Assembly (NCBI GenBank): GCA_038380795.1
Contig: CM076270.1
Location: forward strand, 23,514,001-23,578,000
Reading direction: 5' to 3'
Length of the DNA stretch: 64,000 bases
Origin: Pyrocephalus nanus
Taxonomy: Eukaryota > Chordata > Aves > Passeriformes > Tyrannidae
Positions within the stretch are counted from its first letter, which is position 1, and every line of letters begins with the position of its first letter. A program made the translations under genes and the position numbers. Below the pieces are notes generated by a model that saw nothing but the letters and a program-made list of their open reading frames with translations, made no database searches and was not told the DNA's origin. Below, one piece after another: positions 24,290-34,900 of this stretch.

Positions 24290-26390
24290 GTGACAGCTGT
24301 GCAAAAGAGAATCAGAACCCAGAACTGTATATTGGAGAAGATAGAGATGCATTAAATGGGGAAATCTCCACTCAGATTAGTATCATTTACTAAGATCAAG
24401 TTTCTTCATCTAAACGTGTGTCAGTATTTGCAAAAGAATGAAAAAATGACAGAAAAACGAATATTTGCAATAATACAAATTTAATGTCAAACACCCAAAA
24501 TACTTTTGCCACAATAGACTCTTGGATAGAGAGAGAGAAAGGAAAAAAAAAAAAAAGAAGACCAACCAAAACCCTTCTACTTAACATTGCAGGTAACTGG
24601 TCACTGAACTATTTCACAGTGCTGGTTTTGAGTCAGAATCATTCTAGGCAAAAGAAATAAATAGGTTCATGGTGTATTCTGTAGAAAGATTTTTTGCTGC
24701 AGAAACTATATATTGCATTTTTTTAAAAAAAAAACAAAAAGTAACGTGTTTATAAAGGACATAACTGTAATCTAGTGTATTCTACAGTGAAGGTGGGAAG
24801 TGTTCATGGGCTCGGGTGTACCGAAGTACAGCCGAGTCCTGCCGTGCTTTTCTGTAACTCAGCATTTACAAAACATAGTCAGGAGTTTAAACTGCTCTTT
24901 TCCTTTCCATATTCAGTTTTGTAGTTACCATAATAACTGTTAGGTCTGAGTGCTCGTGTGGAAAGTATTCCAGGTTTATGATGTCTCTGAGGCATTTAAT
25001 AAAGATTCAGTAGAACTCATCATAGCCAGTCTTCCAAACTGCATAAATCCCCACGTCAGTGGCCTGGTCAGCTATTCAGGTGCATTGGTCTTGGGAAAAT
25101 TGTTGTCCTGAAACAGCCTAGCTTAAAGAAATCCTGTATAGAAATGTCCACCTCCTGGTGGGTCTGCAGCTCCTGTCTTTTAGAAATGTCTTTCTTCTCA
25201 GCAGAAGAGGAGATGCAGACAGAGTTTTTCTTCCTCATCCTGGAATAATGCCTGGACACAAACAGCAGAGCAACTCCCCAGAAATACTTTGATTTTGAGA
25301 GGAGTAGGTAAATAAGATTCTTGCTTTCATACATATCCCTGAGGCAGTCCTTGTGTATGAACAGGGACAGGGGCAGTTTGTGGGGTTCCCTGTGGTTTCC
25401 ATGCCTTAAATGCAACTTTTAACCTTCAGCTGTCCCTGAATGGACTTCTGAAAAACACCCCCAAAATATTCCAATCAACACTGCTTCGTGGAAATGTGAT
25501 GAACTTTACCTGAGGTGTTCAAAAGGAGTCAAAGCAGGTGTTTGTCTGCGAGTTGCATTTTGTAGGACAGGGGTCTGTTGTTCTGTACCTGCATTTCCAG
25601 TGGCTCATGGATGTTTATCCCTGTGAAGTGTTACAAAATTAAGCCAGGACAAGGGTTAGTGCTCCTCAGCTCCATTCTGTGTGATGGTTCACAGTTTGTT
25701 ACTTAACTTCGTCTTCTTGAATATTTTAAGAGAAATTATAGCTTGGGTACAATAAAATTACAATTGAAACGATAATACAGTATTGACTGAAGTAATAATA
25801 TAGTCCACTTACTTATTCTATCACTGGTGAATGCCATGAACCCCTTGAGAAATTTTGGCTTCATGGCAGCTTTGGTTCCATTTAAATAAGGATGACAGAA
25901 TAATAAACCACAGGAAAGTATAATGATGCTTCAAAGGAAGTACACAAAGATATCTTCTGAGTGGACTCGTATGGTGATAAATATAGACCAAAGCAAATAA
26001 GGTAGAATATTTATAAATACAAAGATAATTTTACAAATATTTTATATAACTGTATAGTTCATGAGAAAAATATTGTTAGCTCGTGTTAGGTTTGGGGGGG
26101 GTTTGTATATTTTGATAAAAACACAACGACTTTGTAACTCTGTATATTCTCTACAGTTTATAGCAAAGCAGTTTTAAGATGGCAATGTCATGTTTATAGT
26201 TCAATTGTGGCACTTTTACTACAAGTAACACGTTGCAGTAATTAATTGAGTATTAATGACCAAATTAGAATTCAAGTACGTGTAAGAGAAGGTAAATACT
26301 ATACGTTGTCAAAGACTGTAATTTGCTACATAATCACATCTGTATTTTTGTTTAGAAGAAAATATTAAATGCAGATGTTAAGGATTGATA
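24290..26390 (+). other. ZBTB38: Probable ZBTB38 3' UTR
   Basis: AT-rich sequence follows the TGA without further coding potential. Candidate polyadenylation signals are AATAAA at 24656, 24998 and 25751 and ATTAAA at 26364; which is used cannot be told from sequence. A GA-rich/A-rich tract lies at 24527-24559. The far limit given is a guess based on the last good signal before repeat-free intergenic DNA. Confidence 0.45.
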
Positions 26391-28545
26391 AAGAGTCTAA
26401 TTTTATTTTTAGAAAGAGTGATTATAACTCTGTTTTTGCTTAATTAAAACAACATATTCCTATTTTCCTGTAAGTCTCTCCATTTTTTAAATAGTTTTAA
26501 TACCAATATAATCTGTAAGATCCTCAGATACGCATCTTCTAATGGTTATTTCCTTAGAAGGTTAAGCAACACAGCCACCAAGCATCCCTTCATTAAGGCC
26601 AAAGCAGCAAATTGAGATCATGCCAGAGCTCAAGGGAAGTGATGGAATCTCCTGGCACCCTTTAGGATGAACACAGTGCTCAGCAGAACACAATCTACCT
26701 GCTCAGTGTCCCAGAGGACTTGGAAGACAGGTGAGCTGTGTTTATCACTTTCCAGCATCTTCAGAGTGTTCATGAGGACCTGAAACTTGAAAAATTCTTT
26801 TCACTTCTGATGGTAACCTTTGTAGTCTGGGTTGTGCATTTTACACGCTGTACGCCAGATTTTTTGGAACTGCTGGGAAGAAACGTAGTCCAAAATGCAA
26901 ATACTGAGTTGCATATGAAAATACAAAGATACATACAAAATAAAAGATTATGCATATTCAAAGTACTTCCCCCTTCAGCTAGGTGTCACTCGTCTGTAAC
27001 CTGCAGTAAACATTCAATTTGAGCTAAATTATGCAGGTTGTTTTGGGATGGTTCTCAGGAGAGATGTGTAACCAAAAAAAAAATCCCTGGAAGCATGCCA
27101 CTTGTGTTTCAAATGCTAATTAAAAAGGCAAGTGGATCATCCTAAAGTTTTTGCATCTAAACAAAATGTTAGTCAGCCCTCAGTTATGACAAAATCAGAA
27201 CAAATGCACTCAATCATTCATTCTGCTGTCTTCTGTGAAATGAGATAGCGTGACAAAGAAAGCTTCAAAGAGAGCAGATATTGAGTTAAAGCATTAAACC
27301 CCACCTGTAGTCATAACTTTTGAGAGGGTATGGAGGCCACAATCTAACTTTGAAAACGAGGCAACACACAGTTCAAGCACACATGTCCGTTCTCTGAGCG
27401 CTGCCCTGCTCCTTTCTCACATCAAAGCTCTGTCTGTGCCCGGGTTAGCCTCAGTTCACCAGCCAGGCAGGGCAGCCAGCCTAGACAGCCAACTGTGGGT
27501 AATCAGCTCCTCAATTTGTACTGCAGAGGAACCTCTCATTTCCAACAGGTTAAAATTCAGCTTATGCAAACCCGTGCCTTTGTTCAGGTTTAGGTTTTGC
27601 ATGCACACAAGCATGGCTCTGAGTGGTTTGATGAAGCAGTTCATTCCCCACCACTGTCACCTTTAAACACATCTGTCCTTCCCCAAGCACCGTGTGGAGT
27701 GAGGGGATGAGGAGGGGACATCAGCCCTGCTGAGGGAGCAGCAGGTGAGAAGCTGGACACGGGAAAAGCCACCAAGAACTGAGGTGCAGCAGTGCCTGTC
27801 AGATTCTGTGGCTCAGTGCTGTTATCATGGTAGTACCAGCAAGATTTGTGCAGGAGAAATGAAGAGTGGTCAGAGCAGCGCAGCAGGGGACTTCAGTGAA
27901 GAGATGTGTGACAGATGGGGGCCTGCAAACCTCCCTTTAACAGAAGGACAGAATGAAGAGAGATTTTTAGGTGCAAAGTGAGGAATCCTAGTCCTCTGCT
28001 GCGTTCTGAAACAGTTTTAGCCTGCTGAACTACCTGTGTTTTAGGGTATGTCAGTCACTAAAGGCTTTCACCAGGCTCTACCTGAAGGCCTGGCAGCTGC
28101 TGTGCCCTCAGCCCGACCCTCGGTGGCACTGATGTGGCACTGATGTGGCACTGATGTGGCACTGATGTGGCACTGATGTGGCACTGATGTGGCACTGATG
28201 TGGCACTGATGTGGCACCTGTGGCTGGGTGGATTATGCGGGCCCAGGACAGGCACCCACCACCAATGCAGGACTGGGGCCAAGTCCAAGTGTGAGCCAGA
28301 TCCCAGAGTTTCACGTTAGGATCTGCATCTTCAAGAAACACTGCTATGAAATGTGATGTGAAGGTGAGCAGCTGCAGCCCCTGGAGCTCCTGAGGGAGGC
28401 ATTGCCCGTGGCAGTCTGTGGGGCTGACACACCCGCTGATGAAGCAACGCTGACAGACGGGCATTCCACACTTGTTTCATGACATTTCCCACACAGCCGA
28501 ACAGGCACACGCGAACCAGTGAGTGTAGGAGAGACTCACAGAAGA
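26391..28545. other. ZBTB38-RASA2 intergenic DNA
   Basis: No gene is supported. An AATAAA at 26939 could serve a longer ZBTB38 transcript. The only clear structure is the 11-bp minisatellite at 28124-28217. GC content rises towards the RASA2 promoter. Confidence 0.6.
28124..28217. repeat. 11-bp minisatellite, about 8.5 copies
   Basis: The unit TGGCACTGATG is repeated head to tail with almost no divergence. Because three units make 33 bases, minus-strand open frames through it show an apparent 11-residue repeat, which is a by-product and not a protein. Confidence 0.95.
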
Positions 28546-28549
28546 GACT

Positions 28550-28703
28550 GCCACGTCCAGTCTTTCCTTAGAAACCTCCAGAAACGGTGACTCCACCACC
28601 TCCCTGGGAGTCTGATCACCCTTTCCTGTGAAGAAATCCTTCCTAGTGTCCAACTTAAACCCCTCGGGGAGCACCCTAAGGCCACGTCCCCTGGCCCTGA
28701 GTG
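28550..28703 (-). mobile_element. CR1 LINE 3' fragment upstream of RASA2
   Basis: The reverse strand reads in part as a CR1 reverse-transcriptase C-terminus: residues such as KLDTRKDFFTG, then PREVVESPFLEVSKERLDVA, match the CR1 phrase ending in PREVVESPSLEVFK. The middle of that phrase (QHWNRL) is lost. Its 5' end on this strand runs straight into the RASA2 CpG island. It is a short dead fragment, common in birds. Confidence 0.75.
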
Positions 28704-28839
28704 CCGGCAGAGGTGCTGGCGGAGCGCCGCGGCCGCCATCGCCTCACACCCAGCGGGGCTGGGCGGGGCCGGGGGCTGGGCGTGGCCGGGGGCGGGGCCT
28801 GGCCGCTCCCTCAGGGCGCTGAGTGCGCAGGCGGGCGCG

Positions 28840-28900
28840 ATGGCGGCCGGGGATGGCGGCGATGAGGTGCGGGTGCTGCAGAACCTGCGGGGGAAGATCT
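28840..28900 (+). CDS. RASA2: RASA2 coding exon 1
   Basis: Residues 1-20 plus one base, starting MAAGDGGDE and ending LRGKI. The donor is ATCT|GTAAGT. It lies in the CpG island. The VRVLQ-LRGKI stretch matches the start of C2A in mammalian RASA2. Confidence 0.93.
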
Positions 28901-31900
28901 GTAAGTGCGGCGCGGTGGCGGGGCCGTCCTCCCGCCTGTCCGCCCGCGGCCGCCGCGCTCTGCTGCTCGCTCCTGCCCCGGCTCCCCCGCTCCCTGTGCG
29001 CGGCCGGGCGGGCGGGCGGGCTGTGGCGCGGCGGCCCTGGAGGCGGCGGGGCGGGGGCGGGAGGGCGCGGAGGGGCCCGGGGCCGGTGCGGAGTCGAGGC
29101 CGGTGCGGGGTTTGGGTCGGGGTCGGGCCTCGCTGTGGCGGCCCCGCCAAGGGGCTTTGTGGCGGGAGCGGCGGCACGTGCGGGCCGGGCCGGGTAGCGC
29201 GGGGCCGGGGCCGGGAGAGCGGGCTGGGGGTGTGCATGGATGGATGTATCTAAGGATCCATGCATGGATGGATGCATGGATGCATGCATGGATGGATGGA
29301 TGGATGCGGCGGGGCCGCTGGAGGCCCGCGGGGGCTGGGCAGCATCCGCTGCAGCGAGGGTTCCCCTGAGCCAGCGGGCGAGCAGAAATGCCCCCCTCCC
29401 GGCCGGACCTCGGGCACCGGCGGCTGTTTGTGAGGCAGAAATTGCGAAACGAGCGCGATGTGCAGGAAGTTGGTGGTGGAGGGCTGTTCTGGAAGCGGTC
29501 AGCCGTGCTCCCGTGCCTCGTGCGTGCGAGCGGAGGGGGGCGGAGAGAGAGGGGCCGGTGTCTTTATTTTGGGGGTTCGGAAGCGCCGGGTGCGGGTCCG
29601 GCACGGGGGTCGCGGGGGAACCGGGGCCGAGCTGAGGGGGAGCGGCTGCAAAGCCAGGGGAGAGGCAGGATGTGCGGCGGCTTCCTCGGCTATGGGAGCA
29701 CATCCATCCCGCTCGGACGAGGCCCGTTCGTTTCCTTTCTCACGCGGCCCATCGGCTTTTTCGAGAATGAAGCAACGCGGGGTGACACTCGGGCACGGCG
29801 CTGGGGTTGAGAACCGGTTGTGAAAACGTGTCAGAGGATTAGGTTTGGTGGAAGAGTGGAGTCGTGTTTACTTAAATACCGTCATGCGGCGAAGGGTTGA
29901 GTGTGTCTTCAGTAAATAGACTGAGCCGTGGAAACAGCAGAGGGCCTGAGCTGGAGCTGCTCTCACTGTGGTGTGTGAGCGATACAACCCTGCTGGGTGT
30001 GCGGGGCTGAGCACACACTTACCGAGAGCAATTAGCACAGAAATAATACGGCAGATCGCCTTTCAAAAAAAAGAATACTGTTAGGTTTGGGGTTAAGGCA
30101 TGAATTCTTAGAGTGGTTTGAGTTGGAAGGGACCTTAAAGATTATCTGGTTTCAGCCCTCCTGCCATGGTCAGAGACACCTTTCACTAGAGCCCCATCCA
30201 GCCTGGCCTTGAACGTCTCCAGGGATGGGACATCCCCAGCTTCTCTGGGCAGCCTGTTCCAGTGCCTCGCCACCCTCACAGTAAAGAATTTCCTCCAAAT
30301 ATTTGACCTAAATCTCCTCTCTTTCGGTTTGAACCCATTACTCCTTGTCCTGTCACTGCAGTTCTGGAGGAAGTGTCCCTCTCTGGCCTCCCTTCTCTTT
30401 TCCAGGCTGAGCAGCCCCAGCTTTCTTAGCCTGCCCTCAGTTATCTTCAGCAACCAATTTTTTATGCATGTGCTAGGAGGCAGGTCATAGTCCTGGGAAT
30501 GCTGTGACCTGCTTAGGAAACACATGAAAAGTAGGTTGCTGGAGATAACTGAAGCTGACTTATTTTTTGACACCATTTTTCCTGTCTTTTATTATCGTGT
30601 TTTCACAGCAACTTGATATAAGTTTTCCCCTAAGAATTAAAAGGCAGAACACAAAATGTCTTGAGACTGACGCTGAAAATGGTTTTATTATCCCATTTAT
30701 GTTATGGATTGAATGTCTGGTTGTATGGTGGCTTTGCAAACAGAGGACTATGACTTGCTTCCCAGGGAATATATAAAAAGTTGATTGCTAAAGGTGAACC
30801 TGTAAGAACCATTTGGAAAATGAGTGGAAGTAACAGCTGCAATGAAAGACGTGTCTTGAAACAGTGTGAAAAGCACTTTGTGAAGCCACTTGTTTCTTCT
30901 AACAAAACAGAAACCTTTTCAAAAATAGGCCAGTTAAATATGCTGTGGAAGCTTGGGAACCCTCTAATGCTTAGATGCTCCTTTGGCCTCTTTGCACAAC
31001 AAATACCTTTTTATTTTCGCTTCTTGCTAGTATTTTAATACCGGGTTTTGTAGGGGAAAACCCTCGGACTGAACAATAATAAACAAATGTAACAATGTAA
31101 TCCCCCTTGATCTGAAGGGATTAGCAGCAGCAGACCTCACTTGGGAAAGCTGATGTTCCCAGTGTGAACTCATTTCTTACAAGTAGAATACATTTCTGGG
31201 CCTAAACTTTGACACATTTTATGTGAGTTTATTTAGAGAGCATGGTAGTTTTTAAGGAGCTGTTGTCAGTTCTGTGGAATTCTGCACGTATAGAAAACAC
31301 CATCTGCAGGGAGTTGTTATTTATACTGTTTTGCAGGACACAAATAGGCAGTAAAATCTAAAGTTAGTGATGTTATACATCACTAAAAATCCACTGAAAG
31401 TCTGTTTTTCCTTTATGACAACTCTTTTTTGTATTGGTGGCTCTATTTTTTTGTGTCACGGTAATGACAAAAGTGCTTTGCCAAGGTCTTGGGTGTCTGC
31501 AGCTTCAGGCATATCTCACAGTGTTGTGTTTTAAGCTGTAAAATCAGCTTCTGTTTTGATTTATGACATTCACCAGTACATTTTTAAGAGGGCAAGTGTT
31601 TTTAGTTGCTTTGATTTTTGGATTGTTTACTGAAAACCTGTCCTAGTGGAGCACTTGGCAAATGTCCCTGTGGTCTCCTAGAGCTCATTTGACAAAATTC
31701 AGGATGCATTCTATTTCTGACTTGGTTATCTTGGATTGTGCTGCACTCCTGGAGTGGATTTAATTGTTCTATATAATATTTAATCCTGTGAGGAAATGCT
31801 TTGGAGTTTATGTGCATTAATGTCTTCTGGCAGGGACAAAGAAATCTAGAAGATGTACACTAATTGCACACTTTCCCTCGACAGAGGGTGTTATATATAT

Positions 31901-34900
31901 ATTGAAAATCCAAACATTCAGGCAGATATCTGATGTTGTCAGTGCTTGATTTTGATGCAACCATTATAGCCTTAAGTTTCTCAGAAAAAGGAAAACTTTG
32001 TGTAATTGAAGACTTGAGCCTTTTTCTCTTAAAGCAAATAAGCCCCTTGGAAAAGTTGGACCATTCCCATGGCTGAAAAGTCTCCCACAGTCACAGGTGT
32101 GGTGTTTGAAGGGATGTGAAATCCTCCTTACTTCACCTGACAAGTGCTCTGAGGGTATTTTTAACTCAGAACTGAGAATCGTCCCTTGCCTACCAAAAAA
32201 CCTCACTAAATTTGTCTGTGCCTTAAAGCCAGACACCTGGGCTGCAAAATAAGGGTTTGTATCTCATTAGGAAATCAAAACTTGTATTTATTCCGTTTCC
32301 TTGTGTAGAAAAACTGTGGTAGACATAAAAATAGTGAATTACGTAGAAATATTCGATTTTTACTCCTTTAAAACATGAAATTGTAATAATTATGATTTCC
32401 ATTCAAAGTCCACTGTATGGTGCCTTTACAGTGATGATTAAATAACGTTATGTCTTAAATATTATATGTCAAAATAGGATGGTGAAGTTACAGAGTTTTA
32501 ACCAAGAAATAAAGATTCTTATCAGGGAAAACTGACACATGCTTATTAATTACAAACTTATGATGTCAGGAGTTCTCTGGGATTTACCAGCCTCTTTCAT
32601 TATTTGATTTTTGTATTTCGTATGTTTTACTAAAGTAGCTTTAAAAAACAAACAAACAAAATAACCAACCAAATTTTAAGGCAGTTTTCAATCTGATGCT
32701 TCTCTCTGGTCTTTTGCAATATCTCACTTGAGGGTAACTTGGAATTTAATGCCTTTTTGGAGTCTAATGGCATTAAACCCAGGTCCTGTTACTGTCTGCC
32801 AGTCTGTCAACATTAGGTGTAGTGTTTAAAAATTTCACATATACTTCCTCCTCTCCCACACCCCAGTTGATGAAAAGCTCGTTGGTGCTTCTGAGAGCAC
32901 AAGTTTGAACTGTGGGAGTTCCTGAGGTGTCTGCTGGTGCTTCCCACCAGTGTCCGTGCCCCTGGCTTGGAAAGGATCCTGCCTGAGGTTCAGTCTGTGC
33001 TCCTGTTGAACTGACACTCTGATGTAGCTGAGGGGCCCTTGCAATGCTGGACATTACTTAACATTCAAGACTGTAATAATTTAACTTAAATTAACCATTT
33101 AACACACACAAAAAAAACTGTGGAGGAGAGAAAAAACAGAACTCTGATTTTACATCTTAACAGCACAGCAATGCAGCTTACTCCACTGTGCTTCATATCT
33201 GCATCTGCATTTTTTTTTTTTTAAAGAAATGTGTGACCTTTCAAATCTAGTTTCAAACTGATTTCTGAAAGGTCGTTTGTTACTCAGACACGATAGGTTA
33301 TTAAAATTCAATACATTGTAGTTTTCATTCTATTACATTTTAATATCTTATATAAATAGGTAATAGCAGAATAAAGGCTGAGAAGGGTCTGTTTGCTGCC
33401 CTCAAAAACATTCAGAGGGGAAGGAAAGAAATAACTGTTTAGCTGAAGGCCAGTGTTGCCATAACTCGATGGAGGTGTCTGTGGCAGTCAGATTTCAGAA
33501 GAGCTTTCCAGTTTAAACTCTGGGAACTGGTTTTAGCTGGGACTGCTCAGAAGCAACCATTTCCAGAAAGGGCTCTGTTACTGCAGTGGGCTGGATTGAA
33601 CACCCAGCAAATCCTCGTGTTCTCGAGTTCACAGTCTTTCTTTCTCATTAGAAACTTCCTTTTCTGCTTGTTCTTATCTGCATTACGATGAGTCAGGAGG
33701 TGATTATTTCCCCCTTCTACTAGACCAGACAGTTAGGAAAAAATAAAACAGTACTCATGACTGGTATATTTTCAGAGGTTCAGCCAACTTAAAATCCTCT
33801 GCTCGCTGTGGAAAATGAAATCAAGGTTTGATGGGTGAGTTCTCATTAATCAGCTTCCTTCAGGCAGAGTATTTGCAGAGAAAACACCAAGCGAGCAGGA
33901 GCTCAGGCAGATCATGTCTGGGTGTTGTGACCTAATGCCACATCACCTCAGGCTGCTGGGATTTAGCAAGCTGAGCAGGGTCAAGCCCTGAGATGAGACC
34001 TCTGAAGGGAAAGTGCAGGTGCTGCAGGAAGTGGTGCTGGTGAGTCAGTGCTTGGGTGTCTCTTCCTGCCCACTCTCCTTCCACGGGAAGCTGGATGTGG
34101 CAATTGCTGTGCCCTCCCGGAGCTTGTGGAGTCGAAAATTAATATGGAAATGCGTGTGCTGAGCGAATGGAAACGTTCATTTTGGAGGCATCGACACTGT
34201 AAAATGATTGTACCTAATATTTTGTAGGTTTTCCCCCTTCAATATTTACAGTAATTTTATTTATTTACAGATGACGCCAAACACTTAGTACCCAACAAAA
34301 TGAGAGACTTTTTCTGTACCATAAACTTGGACCAAGAAGAAGTTTTTCGTACACAAGTAGTTGAAAAATCTTTAAGGTAAGCTCAGTTTTTAAATGGATG
34401 TGATGAGCAAGACTGCCCGAGTTCTGAATAAAAACAAGATGTGGATGTGCTTGTACCTCTGTAAATGAGAGCTGACCTGTGGCAGCTCCTCAGATGTTAC
34501 AGCAATGTGTAAATCTTAGGAATGGTTGAAAGAAGACAGAATTGAGGCTTGTGAGTAGAATGGTGCTTTTCAAATGGAGCCTGCTGAAATGCTGTTACTT
34601 TATTCTGTCCCACTGGGCATCATAACATTCTTTTTTTGCCAGCTTGTTTTCAAGGGAAAGCAATCTGCTTGGTACTTTCTCTCTAATTCATTTCCTACTT
34701 GTGAGGTGCAGTTGGACTGTGCTGGTGGAGCTCTGCTGGTGGTGGTGTCTTTCTGGTAAAACCTGTTTCTAGAACGAAGGAACCGGAACTTTTCCACGTG
34801 TGAGAGTTTTTTGTGCTGTGGGATGTCCCCCTGAACAGCCCTCATTCTTTCCTGAAATCCTTCTGGGAACTGGATCCAGTACCCACAGAGAAGGGTTTGC

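Larger units (their letters stand above)
28690..29820 (+). promoter_or_regulatory. RASA2: CpG island, RASA2 promoter, exon 1 and start of intron 1
   Basis: About 1.1 kb of dense CpG and GC starts just past the CR1 fragment and spans the RASA2 start codon. There is no TATA box. The start codon lies inside CGATGGCGGCCG, a YY1-type initiator motif also found in the ZBTB38 island. The long antisense frames here (up to 319 codons) come from composition. Confidence 0.85.
28901..34270 (+). other. RASA2: RASA2 intron 1 (5.4 kb)
   Basis: Starts inside the CpG island. Holds a G-rich tract with quadruplex potential (29048-29065), a GATG repeat (29232-29306), a CR1 fragment (about 30101-30460, minus) and a 5S-derived SINE relic (about 33925-34115). 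I see nothing specific in 30.5-33.9 kb. Confidence 0.9.

Noticed and set aside
21115..24352. Antisense and alternate-frame open frames inside the ZBTB38 coding exon
   Set aside because: Shadows of a highly conserved 1192-codon frame.
26104..26148. Two TGTATATT sites as Pumilio elements in the ZBTB38 3' UTR
   Set aside because: Each misses the last base of the UGUANAUA consensus and such sequences are frequent in AT-rich DNA.
28124..28217. Possible CRISPR-like array
   Set aside because: The units are contiguous with no spacers, in a vertebrate genome; it is a minisatellite.
28058..28464. Minus-strand frames with an 11-residue protein repeat
   Set aside because: Produced by the 11-bp minisatellite; three units equal 11 codons.
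28536..29823. Long antisense frames (233 and 319 codons) and sense frames across the RASA2 start
   Set aside because: Same compositional effect. The antisense ones run through a CR1 fragment, exon 1 and a GATG repeat.
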